Source: Sipunculus nudus
Lineage: Eukaryota; Annelida; Sipuncula; Golfingiida; Sipunculidae
Direction of reading: 5' to 3'
Length of the DNA stretch: 64,000 nucleotides
Assembly: GCA_026874595.1 (NCBI GenBank)
Contig: CM049317.1
Span: 14,870,882-14,934,881 of the forward strand
Shown: positions 44,201 through 59,200 of the stretch, in pieces
Layout of the letters: every line of letters begins with the position of its first letter
Numbering within the stretch: position 1 is the stretch's first letter
Program-made: the position numbers and the translations under genes
The notes under the pieces: model-generated
Told to the model about the DNA's origin: nothing
What the model saw: the letters and a program-made list of their open reading frames with translations, nothing else
Databases searched by the model: none

Positions 44201-47200
44201 ACAGATTCTGTATTGAGAAACTATTTAGCAAGCGAAGTCAATCCCAGGGATAACCTCCAGGGCATGTTCTCTGATACAAGGACTCATAATAATTGTTACA
44301 AACCGTTGATCACTACAGTGTGCTATATAAAACCATATATATGACAGATATTTTACAGAACAGATCATTTAGATATGTCCAACAACGATGGCTGTATTTT
44401 TTTTTTAGACAGGTAGGTTACCATTACAGACCATCTTGAACATCTGAAGCATGACTTTTTCATTTATATTAAAATTCAGCATTAATAAACGTGATGTAAC
44501 ACAAAAAAGTAACAGTTATAAAGCTGTAAAACAGAACTGCAAATGAGGAACAGCGCAGGTATAACCTTTTGCCTGTTGCAGTCATCAGACAGTTGCTCTC
44601 TGGAATCAAGTGCTAAATCCTGGTAAAGAAAATAACGTGCAAGTATGTATATATCTAATTTGGAAGCCTCTATTTATGGGTCCCGCTGTTTAACAGGCAC
44701 CCCAAAATGACAGAAAGTCTGGTCCATAATTGTCAACTTGAGGGTGAGTAGCCTTCCTAATTCCAGCATCCCTTTACTTCAAACAAAAGCTGATCACCAA
44801 CTGGTATAGCCTATACCATGAATGGGACATATATATCCTGGAATAAATTAAAATGAGATGTCACTTTATGCAGGAACCTGAAGAGTACGTACATGTCACT
44901 GAATTTCTAAAGGCAATATTTAACACCTTTTTATTGAGAGGCAGCATATAAAATTTCATTTTTAAGAAGATCCAAAACTATAAATGTACTTAAATTTTTG
45001 GCTAAGCATCCTAGACCCCTGAAATACATGGTCCACTGAAGTCTAAATTTATAATTTATTTTAATAAAAAGCTCACAAAAAGTACTAGCCTACCTGTCTC
45101 TGCTTAGCTCCCAAGGACTTCTTAATCTTCCTTTGTTTGTTGATCTTCTGTTCCACGAAGCCAAGCTGAGTGTTGACAATCCTCGCTTGCTGCATCAGCC
45201 AGTCCTCATACTGCAAGTGCTGACGACGTTCCTCCTCTGTCAATGGCTGACCAGGTACCCCTTTTAACAGCAGAGTTAGCATCTTATCATCAGTGACATT
45301 CTCAAGCTGTCAGAACATTGTCCAAAGACTTAAATTCCTCATGCGTTAATATCTGTCCTTTGACTGCTATGTTGTGAAAATCATCAACAATCAGCTTTAT
45401 TCAATGAACCTTTTGCAGCAAATTTTATTTTTAATTAAGTTTCACTGAAGTAAATGCCTCAATAATAATGTTCCTAATATTATCAAACTGTCACTGAAGA
45501 GGTTCTCTACATGGACTCTAGTCGAGAAGCTAGCACTGCAACTCCATGTCAGAGTATGCATCAGATGGCCCCCTGGGCCGGCCAACCATGGTTTAAGCAC
45601 AGCCTGGTTTCTCAGGGAGAGAATGGCTATGCTTATCTAAAACCCTGCCATCTCCAGTTAACCATAGACCATATACTGTTCAACTCTTTCAGGTCCACTT
45701 GGAAACAAAGTAAAAACTGTGACACTTTGATATGGTTATCTTTCAACTCAATTTACGAAGGTAAAAAGGCATTGACAAAACAAATAATATTCAACTTTAG
45801 GTAATTCTCCACTTGAAATATCACACTGATCTGAAGAACAAATGATGCACTGTTTTATCTTTATGTGCTTTGATTAATCTAGTCCTACCATTACCATTTA
45901 CTGACCAGCATCTGTGTTTACACTCCTGGACATGTATTAAAATGCATTAAACATAGCAAGTGACAAGTATACATCTATGGTTATATATGAAATATATTGA
46001 GGGCACCCACAAACTCATGCCTGTCTACTATTGTAACCACCATCCAGTGCTTTTGCTATCACTACTGGGAAGTGCAAGGACTAACATGAACTTTAGTATT
46101 AAATCCACAAACACAAAGTAAAGACTCCAACTGCTCAACTTATGAAATATTGTATAACAATTATGAGGATAGGCAATTATGATATGATCTAGGAAAAACT
46201 ACACCATCACCCAAAAGCACATGGCTGGGAACAGGGACTTTCATTATACAAATACTTTACCAACACCTGGTTGTGGAACACAAACACATACATACACACA
46301 CACATACTCACCTGGTGGTGGGAGTGGCGGTCTGGGGGGCGGGACAGGCAGCGTGGGAGACTGCGTGGCAGGACTGGGTGCATGGGGACCCACGCCCTGG
46401 GGAGACTGGCTTGGGAACGGAGAAGGGGTGCGGGGGCTCAGCTGGGGGCCAGGAGGGCGCGGTCCAAAAGGCATACCCTGAGGTGACATGGCGTCTGGTC
46501 GGGGGCCTGGGGTAGTTCCTGGCCCCGTCCAGCCCTGCTCAGGAGGATGTTGCAGCCTGAAATGTAAGCCAAGATGTTCCAGTATTATTACAAAGACACA
46601 TCTCTTTACTCGAGCTATTGCTAAAACATATAAAGCCAGAGGAACAGCATCATTTCCTGGAGTTCCCCTTTTGCTGAAAGTTGAAGGTGCCACAGCTCAG
46701 TTTTGGAGCTCCTCTGAAATGCCTTGGGTAAAAAGGGTAAATGTGAAAAATTTACCTTTTGTATTTTATGAATTTCTTAGATTGTATTGGTAACACACTG
46801 GTAACAGGTATTAGTAATAACTTTTGTCATTTTATCAAGCTGATATTTTCTTTGTTCGATTTTTTGGTGAATGTTGGCTGTTCTGAAGTACTATCCGTAA
46901 TGTTGCTTTTGTTATTGTTCATGCAAATGATGAAGAAATGGTCATTTAAACCTAAGTTTAATCATTAAGCAAAACTGAAACTCTTCTGTCCTGGCCATGC
47001 ATATAATAACTCATTGAAATATAATAATCATAGCAATAAAAATAATACAACTCTCAAGTAGTTATAACACTTAAAGAAATGGAAAATTTTCATAAAATAC
47101 ATATTTATATGAAAGCAAGACTCCTTATGCCACGTTTCATGCAGTGTTATTACTGTACAAGCAGTGCTTGATTTAAATGTTCAGTACGAGTGCAATTAAT

Positions 47201-50200
47201 GCATTGAATCAATTAAAAGAGTGCATTTAATTGGTTTCTCAATACACAAATCCAAAGTTGCAAAGTGATGGCCTAAAAGTGTGACTAACATATCAATTAA
47301 TATATTTCCATAGGCACAATTTCATTAATATATACAAATCATTTCCATGTTTGGTGGTTAGTGTTTCTTTTAGCAAGATCACTCAAGTTCTCAACCAACT
47401 AAAAATGGTTGAGAAACAGGTCCTTGTAAAGAAGGAAATCTGCACCTGTGGAAATATGCATAATGCCACTTGTAACAGATGGTAAAACAAAATCACTCAT
47501 TTGTCAATTCATGCTATACTGAACACTAATTTTCTATGAATAAAAATGCAGATGTGTACTAATTGATGTATTTCATACTAAGTGTTTATCTCTACTGCTA
47601 AATGTTCTGGTAATTTGGTCATATCATGCATGATACATTATTACAATCAACAAAAACATAAAATAAGTGCTTACTTTATAAAAGCATTGCACTTATTCAA
47701 TTTAATTCAGTGTGTTTTTCAATCCTAAACGTGATCAAAAAGCCATCTCAGGATCACAGGTCCTTCTTTTATTTAATATTCATAATGTCAAGTGACAACT
47801 CTTACCATGGTACCTCTGGCTGGCACCTGTTAAAGTCACAGACAGCACAACAAACTGCAGACTTTGGCTTTCTGCATATTTAGAATATTCTTTTTTTTTT
47901 CAAATCAATAGTGAATCAGGCACCTTTTCTAATTTTTGGTTTGACAGTGAGTGAGTTTAACTGTGATTAAAAGCCCATGTAATATAATCATCTCTTAAAA
48001 AGAAGAGTAGTGTAACCAGGGGATTAAAACTTTTTTTTTTTTTTTTTTATAAATGGGGGGCCTCAACAGTTACCTGTTAAAATTGCAATAAATTTGCAAT
48101 TTGTAATAAATATGTTTAAACTTTATTAAGTTTTTTTACAGTTGTTACATAAAAGTGTCAACAGGACCCACATGAACTTGAGATGAACACAATATACATG
48201 AAGTGCAGCACATAACGTTTTTTACCTGCTGATGAGCGTCCGCATGGATGGACGTTCAGCGTGACTTACCTCGGGGGCTGCTGGTCCACAATCATGGTCT
48301 GCTCGGCCTGTCTTTTCTGCTCTTGTTTCTCCTGAGGAGCCAACAATCAAAACCATGAAGAAAATACATACATCATCAGCGGAACTAGGCCACACAATGA
48401 TAAACACTGCTGTCTTCATATCAACTCTTCTCTATCCCTTTTTAATTACAGTAGAGCTTCGTTTATCCGAAAAGCTCGGGAGGAAGGGTTTTTGTTCAGA
48501 GAAACTATCGTTCAGATTACCCAACTAGATATTATCAGATACTGAAAGACTCAAATAGACCTTAACAACAACATTTCTGTAAAGTTTTCCATCAATTTAA
48601 TCAATGCAGAATATAAAATACATTGAAAGCATTGCATATTGGTCCTGGAATATAAATTTGCATTCCTTTTGATTGCCATATTTTCCCCCCCAAACTTTCC
48701 AAATTTTTGTTCATTGGTCAGATTTAGGATAAATGATCAAAGAAATGGTACCATTCAAAAATGTTCCTGTTGTGTACATCTTTGAAAGTCGCTATGTGCC
48801 CCCCTGCCCCTGGACCATAACAAGCTTTGCTTTATGGAGGATTCCAATCTGGTGTTTAATGGATCATATATCAGTTTCATGTGGCATAGGAATAAACAGC
48901 AATGGAATCCAGCATAGGAAAACTACACCAACTCGGATTATACAAGTTAGACATACGGCACAGGTGCAAGGGGTCAGCTCTAGGAGTCATGATCCCCTTA
49001 GTTTCAAATTGTGCAAGATACTGAACGTAAATATATCCACACAGTTGCTTTGATAACGATGCCACATGGTTATCCCTGGGGGTGTACACCAGCTACCTGA
49101 TTGGTTAACTTGCCTCATTCATATTCAGGAAGTTGGCCGCTCTCTGATAGAAGTTATTTAAATGCATGAGCAACCGCTCTCTTTGTGTGTGATAAAGAAG
49201 TACTCTGTTCCACCAGAACTGTCCATATGTTTTGTAAGACTTTTCTAATTTATTATGATAGGACTAAAATTCAGATGCCATTACAGGAAGTAGCATGGGA
49301 ATTTAGGATAATCTCAGTAGGAATGAACTAAATGTATTTACTTTGTAATGGCATTCATAACAACACTAATACATCTATTATATTTTAAACTTGATCAAAA
49401 TTGTATGTTTAGTCAGAAATAATATTATGAGCAATACCCTAATTAACAGGACCTAGGTAATAACTGTGTTTATAAAGGTATACCTAATGTTTGTGTGTTT
49501 ATAGAATCAAAAGAAAGCTACCTGCTCAACCAAGTCCTGCAGAAGTAGGGGCTGCTCGTCCAACAACAGGGTGCGCTGTTGTCTGCCAGGCTGCTGAGCC
49601 TTCTGCTGGTACGGAGGAGGAGGCATCCTGGGTCCCAGGCCTGGTCCCGATATCGGTGGATGAGCCATTCTCTCCTGTGCTGCACCAGGTTGTTGTGGGG
49701 GTCTCTGGGCCTGGCTGGAGGGAGGCATGGCTCCGGGTACAGGAGGGAAGCGTGCCCCTGGTGGCATCTGCTGTTGCTGGGATACTGGCTGCCCCTGGAG
49801 CCCCATATGGTGTTGCTGGTTCTGAGGCATCCCTGGTATGTGCGGGCGAGGCATGGGCTGGCCCGGTATCTGCTGCAAAGGCTGGCCAGGCACTTGAGAC
49901 ATCGGGATTTGTGATATTGCTGGCCCAGGAGGTCGCTGGGGCATTGGTTGACCTTGAACTTGTGTCATTGGTTGACCTTGCATCTGAGGCACAGCCTGAC
50001 TTTGCTGCATCTGTTGACCTTGAACTTGTTGCATAGGCTGACCTGGCTGCATGGGCTGACCTTGAACTTGTTGCATGGGCTGACCTGGCTGCATGGGCTG
50101 ACCTTGAACTTGCTGCATGGGCTGACCTGGTTGCATGGGCTGACTTTGAACTTGCTGCATGGGCTGCCCTGGCTGCATGGGTTGACCTTGTGACATCGGC

Positions 50201-53200
50201 TGCCCCGGGTGCCACGGGCGGGTGGTGTTTGGCATGCCTTCCATTTGTCCAGGCATCATGACCTGGTGACCTCCAGGGAATCGTTGAATGTGCTGAGAAA
50301 AGCCCGGCCTCATCTGCATGTGCCCTGGTGGCATCCCTCTCTGAATAAACTGGCCGTGCTGTGGCATCATGCCAGGGCGCTGTCCAGGCATCATACCACC
50401 TTGTGTTGATACAATATGAGGTCCAGAAACTCCACCTTGCCCTTGCATTGATACCATAAAACGCTGCATCTCATGACCTTGTAAGTGCACCATCTGACCT
50501 TGACTCGTTACCATCTGCTGTATGGACGCTGGATGGTGACCCATGTGCGGTGGCTGTGGCGTACCAGATGGAGTTGGCGTTGATGTTGGCGTTCTTGGCG
50601 GGACACCCATGGGGACCTGCTGGTTACTCATGGGACCCCCTCTGGGAGACAACTGCGGAGTCTCTGATCTGGAGTGTGGATGAGGAGACGACCCAGAGAG
50701 TGGAGAGCTGATACCAACCAGCCTCGGTGATGGCTGAGAACCAAAGGAGGGTGGTCCAGATCGATGCTGTACTTTGGGGCTTGGTGGTACGCTCCCTGGA
50801 CTGATAACGCTTGGTGTGCTGGGCTGGCTGCCACCAGCAGGAGAAGCCTGTGGCGTCTGAGATTCTGTAGAAGGCTGCTGTGACTGGACTAGTACTGCAT
50901 GAGGCGTTGATGGAAGCTGGACTGGTATATTTTGGTTCACTATCATTCCCGTCGCAGGACTCCCACTGGAATTTCCCGTCATTGTCACCGGGGAATTAGT
51001 ACTGGAGGAGCTGGCAGAGGTCGCAGTCTGATCACCAGGGCAGTTGTGGCCATCTGTGCAAACAGAAACTGATGCTGACTGTGTGCTATTCGGGGGTTGT
51101 TGTGAGGCTGGTGAGCCATCATTTTCTCCACAATGAATCCCGTCAGCACATACATTCTGATTTCCCGAAGTATTTGGCAGGTTGTCATTTTCACCGCAGT
51201 GAATCCCATCAGAACAAGCATTTTGGGAACCAGAACTCTGGGGCTGGTTATTATCATTTTCACCACAATGAATGCCATCAGAACACCCATTCCCTGAATT
51301 GGTATTTTGTGGATTATCATTTTCACCACAATGTTTGCCATCTGTACAGGTGTTACCAGATGGTTGTTGATTATCATTTTCACCACAATGTATGCCATCT
51401 GTGCAAGTGTTACCAGATGGTTGTTGATTATCATTTTCACCACAATGTATGCCATCTGTGCAGGTGTTACCAGATGGTTGTTGATTATCATTTTCACCAC
51501 AATGTATGCCATCTGTGCAGGTGTTACCAGATGGTTGCTGATTATCATTTTCACCACAATGTATGCCATCTGTGCAGGTCTTACCAGATTGTTGCTGATT
51601 ATCATTTTCACCACAATGTATGCCATCTGTGCAGGTGTTACCAGATGATTGTTGATTATCATTTTCACCACAATGTATGCCATCTGTACAGGTGTTACCA
51701 GATGGTTGCTGATCATTTTCACCACAATGAATGCCATCTGTGCAGGTGTTACCAGATGGTTGTTGATTATCATTTTCACCACAATGTATGCCATCTGTAC
51801 AGGTGTTACCAGATGGTTGCTGATCGTTTTCACCACAATGTATGCCATCTGTGCAGGTGTTACCAGATTGTTGCTGATTATCATTTTCACCACAATGTAT
51901 GCCATCTGTGCAGGTGTTAACAGATGGTTGCTGATTATCATTTTCACCACAATGTATGCCATCTGTACAGGTGTTACCAGATGGTTGCTGATTATCATTT
52001 TCACCACAATGTATGCCATCTGTGCAGGTGTTACCAGATGTTTGCTGATCATTTTCACCACAATGTATGCCATCTGTACAGGTGTTACCAGATGGTTGCC
52101 GATCATTTTCACCACAATGTATGCCATCTGTGCAGGTGTTTCCAGATGCTTGCTGATTATCATTTTCACCACAATGCATGCCATCTGTGCAGGTGTTACC
52201 AGATGGTTGCTTATTATCATTTTCACCACAATGTATGCCATCTGTGCAGGTGTTACCAGATGGTTGCTGATTATCATTTTCACCACAATGTATTCCATCT
52301 GTGCAGGTGTTTCCAGATGTTTGCTGTTCATTTTCACCACAATGTATGCCATCTGTGCAGGTGTTACCAGATGGTTGCTGATTATCATTTTCACCACAAT
52401 GTATGCCATCTGTGCAGGTGTTACCAGATTGTTGCTGATTATCATTTTCACCACAATGTATGCCATCTGTGCAGGTGTTACCAGATGATTGTTGATTATC
52501 ATTTTCACAACAATGTATGCCATCTGTACAGGTGTTACCAGATGGTTGCTGATCATTTTCACCACAATGTATGCCATCTGTGCAGGTGTTACCAGATGAT
52601 TGTTGATTATCATTTTCACCACAATGTATGCCATCTGTACAGGTGTTACCAGATGGTTGCTGATCATTTTCACCACAATGAATGCCATCTGTGCAGGTGT
52701 TACCAGATGGTTGCTGATTATCATTTTCACCACAATGTATGCCATCCGTGCATGTATTATTAGATGGTTGCTGATCGTTTTCACCACAATGTATGCCATC
52801 TGTGCAGGTGTTACCAGATGGTTGCTGATTATCATTTTCACCACAATGTATGCCATCTGTGCAGGTGTTACCAGATGGTTGCCGAACATTTTCACCACAC
52901 TGTATGCCATCTGAACAAACATTTGAATTATTTGGTTTATTTCCCTCCTCCCCACAGTGCACACCATCGGTGCATGACCCAGATGGAATGTTTCTATTGT
53001 CACCACAATGGAGCCCATCAGGGCAAGTCCTGCCTGAGTTTGTATCTTTTGGCACATCGTTGTTTTCACCACAGTGTAAGCCGTCAGAACATGCAGTCCC
53101 CCCACTGTCATCACAGTGTAAACCATCTGAGCATTTTACCTGTGCTGCAGACTGGTAATTTTGAGTACTCCTACCATTACCAGTGTTTTTATCCTCCCCA

Positions 53201-56200
53201 CAATGCAACCCATCTGTGCATATATTCCCTGAGTGACTAGAACTGGATTGCTGCTGCCTTGTATCACCCTCCCCACAATGTCTGCCATCACTACAACCCC
53301 CCTCGTTATTTGATGGGGTATACCCCTTGTTTTCCCCACAATGTTTCCCATCTGAACACATCTGCTGCCTATTTTCTTCTTCACCACAATGTTTACCATC
53401 TGTACACTGACTTTGACCTTCACTTTCACCACAATGTTTACCATCTGTACATTGACCTTGACCTTCATTTTCACCACAATGTACTCCATCTGTGCATTGC
53501 TGACTTTGACCTTCGTTTTCACCACAATGTTTACCATCTGTACACTGACCTTGACCTTCATTTTCCCCACAATGTTTACCATCTGTACAATGACCTTGAC
53601 CTTCATTTTCACCACAATGTACTCCATCTGTACATAGACCTTGACCTTCATTTTCACCACAATGTTTACCATCTGTACATTGACCCTGACCTTTTTCACC
53701 ACAGTGTACTCCATCAGTACAAGACTCGCTCTTCCCACTATCCTCTTCTCCGCAATGCTTACCACTGTCAGAGTCGGGAGCACTGACAGATGAGGTGGTA
53801 CTGTCACTAATAGCAGCCGGAGGAGTTTGTGACCACACTTGTTCTGCTGGATCTGTTGTGACTGGAGACGGACCCTTCTGAGCACCCTGTGGTGGGCTGG
53901 TAGACGCCGTTGCCGGTCCAGGTGGTGAAGGACTGGTTCCTGTTGCAGGCTGAACACTTGGTATACTCTGAAACACAACAGGGGTAGGTTCAGCCTGTGA
54001 CTGTGCAGCTGGTGATTTCTGCGAGACGCTCCCTGTTGGTGTACCTGGTAAGGAGCCACTGGTTGGAGTTCCGGGCAATGCGGTGGCCGTGGGGGTACCT
54101 GGCGGTAAGCTACCAGTTGGTGTACCTTGACGACTTGAAGCTGATGGTGAGGGCTTCATACCTTCCTGAGGAAGTTTACTGCAGCTTGTAAAAGAGCTCT
54201 TGGAGTCCCCATCTTCTGATTTAACACTAGGGGTAGGACTGCCATTCCCCACACTATCTCTTGGTGTCCCTGGCTGTGAGGACTGCAAGGACACTGGAGG
54301 TGTGACAGAGTTCGAGCGCGACCGCATACTGCCAACAGTTGCAGCAACCCTACTATCAGTATCAAAGCTCTGCTTTTTACTGAATTCCAGAAACTGTGCC
54401 TGGAAGTCTGATTGCGCTCTGGACAAGGCGGCCTGGGCTACAGGTTGGAACTGTGGTGATGTCGCTTGCTGCTGTTTTACAGGACCAGCGGAGCCACCTG
54501 GCGATGGTAAGGGACCTGGGGACTTCTGCACAGGGCTTGCCACATGTGGTGATGGGACTGGATGCGAAAGAGCAGAAACTGGTGTACGTTTTCCTGAACT
54601 TGATGGACTCCTTTTACCAGAGCTTGCAGGACTGCTAACAGATGCAGGACTAGCCTTTTCTTGCGTCTTTGCTTGGTCCATTTGCCTTAAGGCACCTGGT
54701 ATATGTGGACCTCGGATCATTTCTGTTCCATCAGGTTTCTTCAGACCAAGGTGCTCGTCAAACATTGTTTTGTCATATTCCTCAGCCAGCATGCTCTGCA
54801 GCTCAGGATCAGCATAATCCATCATCGGGAAAGTCTCTCCTGAAACAAAATAACTCTGTTAGTTCTATGACTCTATATCCATGTTCACATTAACGGGCTT
54901 CATCGATTATCAAAATGCTTCTAACATGATACAAGCACTGACTTTACAGAAGACAGGATCACTGTTTATGATCAGAATAGGTACAAGAAATGGCAATATG
55001 AACAAAGAATATTTTATCTCAAATACAGTTTATTATCTTTTGCCCTTTTTTAAGGCTGTATCTGTGATTGGTCACACCAGCACAGCATTTGCATATCAAT
55101 AATTCTGCAACTTAAAACATATGGACAATCAAAACACCTACCTATCAGATCTTCCAACTGTTCAATGGGTTTTTCCGGATGCGGTTTGCCATCAGGGCCT
55201 GTGGCTGTGAGTTGCGTGGCAGGGTGTGATGTCACAGGGACAACTGAAGATACAGGCTGACCAAGACTGGGTGTTGTGGTGGTCCCGACCTGCCCAGGCA
55301 TTCTCTGCATCATAGCTGCACCTTGAGGACTCTGTGGACAAATCAACACCATATACTATATAGTCTGAACAAGATAATATGGTCAATACAAGATGTCACA
55401 ATCAAAACCAGATGTTATGTCAAAGCTGGATATTTATGGTCATTCTAGCAACAAAGTGCATTAAAAATTTAATATCCCTCACCTATGTGGAATTAGAAAT
55501 ATTAAATTATCAAGTATATGGTTCTGCATCTAACTGCAATGGAAAACTATTCAGCTTATTGAGTTCAAATCAGAAAACTTCAGTCACCACCTCAGTATTT
55601 TTAAAGGCTGGCCGAGGCCAGTTTCTCAATTTAGTAGTTTCTGGCAAAATAGTTCAATTGGGTTCTTCAGTTTTCTATCTTGCCTTCAGTGTTGGGGTTA
55701 AGATTAATGGTCTTAATTGAAGATGTTTTTACACATTGACTGGGCTTTTGATACTAGCTCTAGATTATCAATTAGAGCAGTTATACTTCTCACATGATGC
55801 TACTTGAGAATACATGAGGATAAAACCACACATGCTTGAAAAAATCTAATTGTGTTGAAACTCTGCCACTAACTTTTTTTTTAAAGATATGTCAATGGCC
55901 GGCTTGTGGCAATGTCAATACGGAATATCACTCACACTGATACTCTTGTGTGTGGAGGCAGTAAACGACTGCCTGCTTGAAAAACAACAGGCAAACACCA
56001 AGTGCCCCTAGTGTCAAACCTGACTAGCCCATTCATTCAACACAGCCATGTGTGTACTGGGCAGTGTTTTTTATTAGCGATCATTATGATACTTATAAAT
56101 TATCATTTTTATTATGCTGTGTTAAAAAATATTACAAAAACATGTAAAAACAGGAGAAATTGCTGCATTCGACATAGATTTTGATCTTGTCTCAACTGCC

Positions 56201-59200
56201 TTGTAGGATGATATAAGAGAAACGTACACAGGGTCTTTCAGTCATTGATAAACGTACGTCAAGATTTGCAAACTTATTTCCTTGAATGTGTTGATCATTC
56301 TAGTATGCAACTACGGTAATTAATTAGGCTCCATAGCGTATTAAACCTAACAAATCGGGGAAAGTCAGTTTGGTCCATGCTAATAAGTGTCAGGCTGAAT
56401 TACACCTGCTTGCTCAAACAGGCTTCCGGCTGCACTAGCCAGTCTTTTAGCTCCTCCATCTACACAAAAAGCTGCATAAGTGATATCCCTCACTGACCGA
56501 GGATGAAGCGATCCATATCAGGTTATTTTTAATCCTTTCGGATGTCAGATTTTATATGCAAAGGAACAGGAATGTTATTGGAAGTCCTAACCAGTGCTTA
56601 ACACATTTGAGCCAATAATTGGGGTTTGAGCCAAGTTTCACCATTTTTCCTCTATCGGCTCTCGCTGGGAGAGTCATCCAGGGTTGTTCAACCATTAAAT
56701 ATAACAGGTTCATCACTAGAGTATACTTCTCTGCATACTTACTCTGACTTGTGGATGAGGCCCGGGGCCTCGCTGCACACCCATCGGCCTCATCCCAGGA
56801 TGAGGCAATCTCTGAGGCATCGGTGACCTCACCCCCGGTGCCATCGGGTGGCCTGGTTGACCAGTCGGGGAAACCATTTGCATTCCAGGCATGCGAGGCA
56901 TCCCAGCATGCTCTTGTTGCTGCTGGGCTGCTGCGGCAAGACGGAGACGTTCTCCAAACATCTGTGGAAATGGTGGTCTCAGTCTTTCCATTGACGCCAT
57001 GTCCTGAATCATAATAAAGTGCACAGCAAATTATAAACAAAATACTCAAACACAAGAGTAGTGAACCATGGCCCTGGTGAACAAGTGTGCCTGGAATGCC
57101 AGATAACAGTGCTACACACAAATTCTGACAATTTTTTAAGTATTAAGCTTAATTTGATTAAATCTTTTCAAAATTTTTTAAGGAAGGACAAAGGGGCACC
57201 CCGCCCTCCCCCACCCCCCACCCCAAGTCAACTCCAGACATATGAATACAAATAAATGAGGGATACATTCCTTTAAAATCCCAGAGATTCCATGCAGATG
57301 TCAGGGAAAACCACTGATTTGTCAATGTGGAATATTATTTTCCTAATTTGATGTACAAAGAAGTATTAATAACAGCTGACTAACACAGAACTTTCTAATT
57401 TTACTGAGCACAGGTTGCTTTGAAAAGTTAAGGTGGATATGGAGACTGCAATTCCAACATGACTCAATCTGGAGCTATTTAACAGTACACTCACCCTTCC
57501 TTGAGGTCTGGGAGGGAACTGTCCAGGTACGCCAGGTCTGTGGGGACCTGGGAACTGTCCCTGTGGAGGCATGCCCATTGGCCCCGCCCCTGGGTCACCC
57601 TGTTGCTGCATGCCTGGGGGTCTCATTCCCCTGGGATGTCCCGGGAACCCTGGCTGCATTCCTACCTCCCCAAATGGACCACGTGGACCTGAGACCTCAC
57701 CTTCTGAAACAAAACGTACTTCATTAACAACTCACGTCACTGGCTGCCTCCACCAAAGGAGCTGCTCCAAGGTTGAACTATAACCCATTAGTCTCTCTAT
57801 GCTTGTTTGTTTGTTCACTTGGATACAATTTACAAATGGATATCAAATTTTTTGGAGAGGATTTGAGTGAAGGAATATTATATAAATTTTGCCTTAGATC
57901 CTGAGGAGTGTCATTTTCTGTATATTCACCACTTTGTGGAGACATTTGATATTATCAATAAAGCTGAGGCTAGGCAACAAAGAATGATTTAAGGGTGTAC
58001 CCAGATCCTGGTATATTGGTAAATTTGTCTCAAAGCAACTACCACCGGTGCCATCTGGTGGAGGTACTGTATACTATTAAAACAGAAAGGTCTTGAATGA
58101 AGGAATATTGATGATCAAATAAATGGAGAAGATACAAAGAAAATCTGGTGTTTCTGGAGAATGACTTTTGTGTTCTTACAAGTTCTGAAGGCAAGTTATG
58201 ATCATCAAATCCACTCACTCCAACAACTTCTTTTCTTATGATGTGTTTTTGGTTTGGGCACTTTCCATACAATGGCACCATTTCACAAGACTAATAATTT
58301 TGAGGCATTGATGTGATACCAGATTATGTTTAAATCATGGTGAGGCAATGTTTCAACCAGCATTTGATTTATGATTTAAATCAATGTAACACTCCTTGTA
58401 AATAAATGGAAAAGGTGTCACTTAATGAGAGATTATACACAAATTGTTTTCAAAGTATTTGCTCCCTGCATATGATCAGTGCACAGGTAAAATAAAACGA
58501 GCTGACCTGGACGACCTTGACCTGGCTGTGGAGGTCGGATCATCTGCTGTTCGTGCCAGCGCTCCATTGGGTTCGGTCCACGAGGGCTGGTGGGAGTGCC
58601 GGGGTAGCCTGGAGGAGGAGGCCTCTCTTGATCAGGCATAGGGAAACGAGCCTGGCCACCTGCAGGAAACAGACAGAGTTATCACATCTGACAAAGTAGA
58701 ATACAATGACTTTGATAAAAATCAGGGATTTTATCACAGAATCATCTTTACTACTGATTATAAATTAAGTTCCTAAATCCAGAAATATGATTATGAAAGT
58801 AATATCAACTTTCTATTAAATGGCGATTACAATAATCATTTGATGATGCAGTAAACATTTCATTTCAGTGTTCTGGATGCCTTGCCTTTGGGTATGATAA
58901 CAATCCAAACTTGAAAGGTAAGGCTTAAAATGTGAAATATATGCCATTGTTTCAACCCATTCTGCCTGCAAGGGTGCCTGAACATGGGACTTCCAAAGCA
59001 CAGGCACTTGTTTTCAGCACTAATTGTGTTTATGGTTTCTAGGCTATTTTAGTGCTGGAAACGAGTGTCTGTGTTCCAGAGCTCTGATGAGTCATGTCAC
59101 ATTTATATACTTTTTTCTACTTATAAAAGGCAAAACTAAAAGTACACGTCATGGCCCTCATGGTCACATGATTTTCATGTATGGTGGGGACAATTTATCA

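Noticed and set aside
49491-50215. Open frames in two other frames across the Pro/Gln-rich end of the giant exon
   Set aside because: GC-rich low-complexity sequence lacks stops in several frames; only one frame continues the conserved LLLQDLVEQ end.
51072-52914. Plus-strand open frames of 280-odd codons with [13 protein letters not shown] or [16 protein letters not shown] repeats, resembling membrane or Cys-rich proteins
   Set aside because: Antisense shadows of the same coding repeat; no splice sites or promoter support them.
50985-53126. 713-codon open frame on the minus strand, out of frame with KMT2C/D, rich in [10 protein letters not shown]
   Set aside because: Shadow of the Cys/His array: unit lengths of 54/57 bp keep every frame open. 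The KMT2C/D frame is the one that joins both flanking exons.
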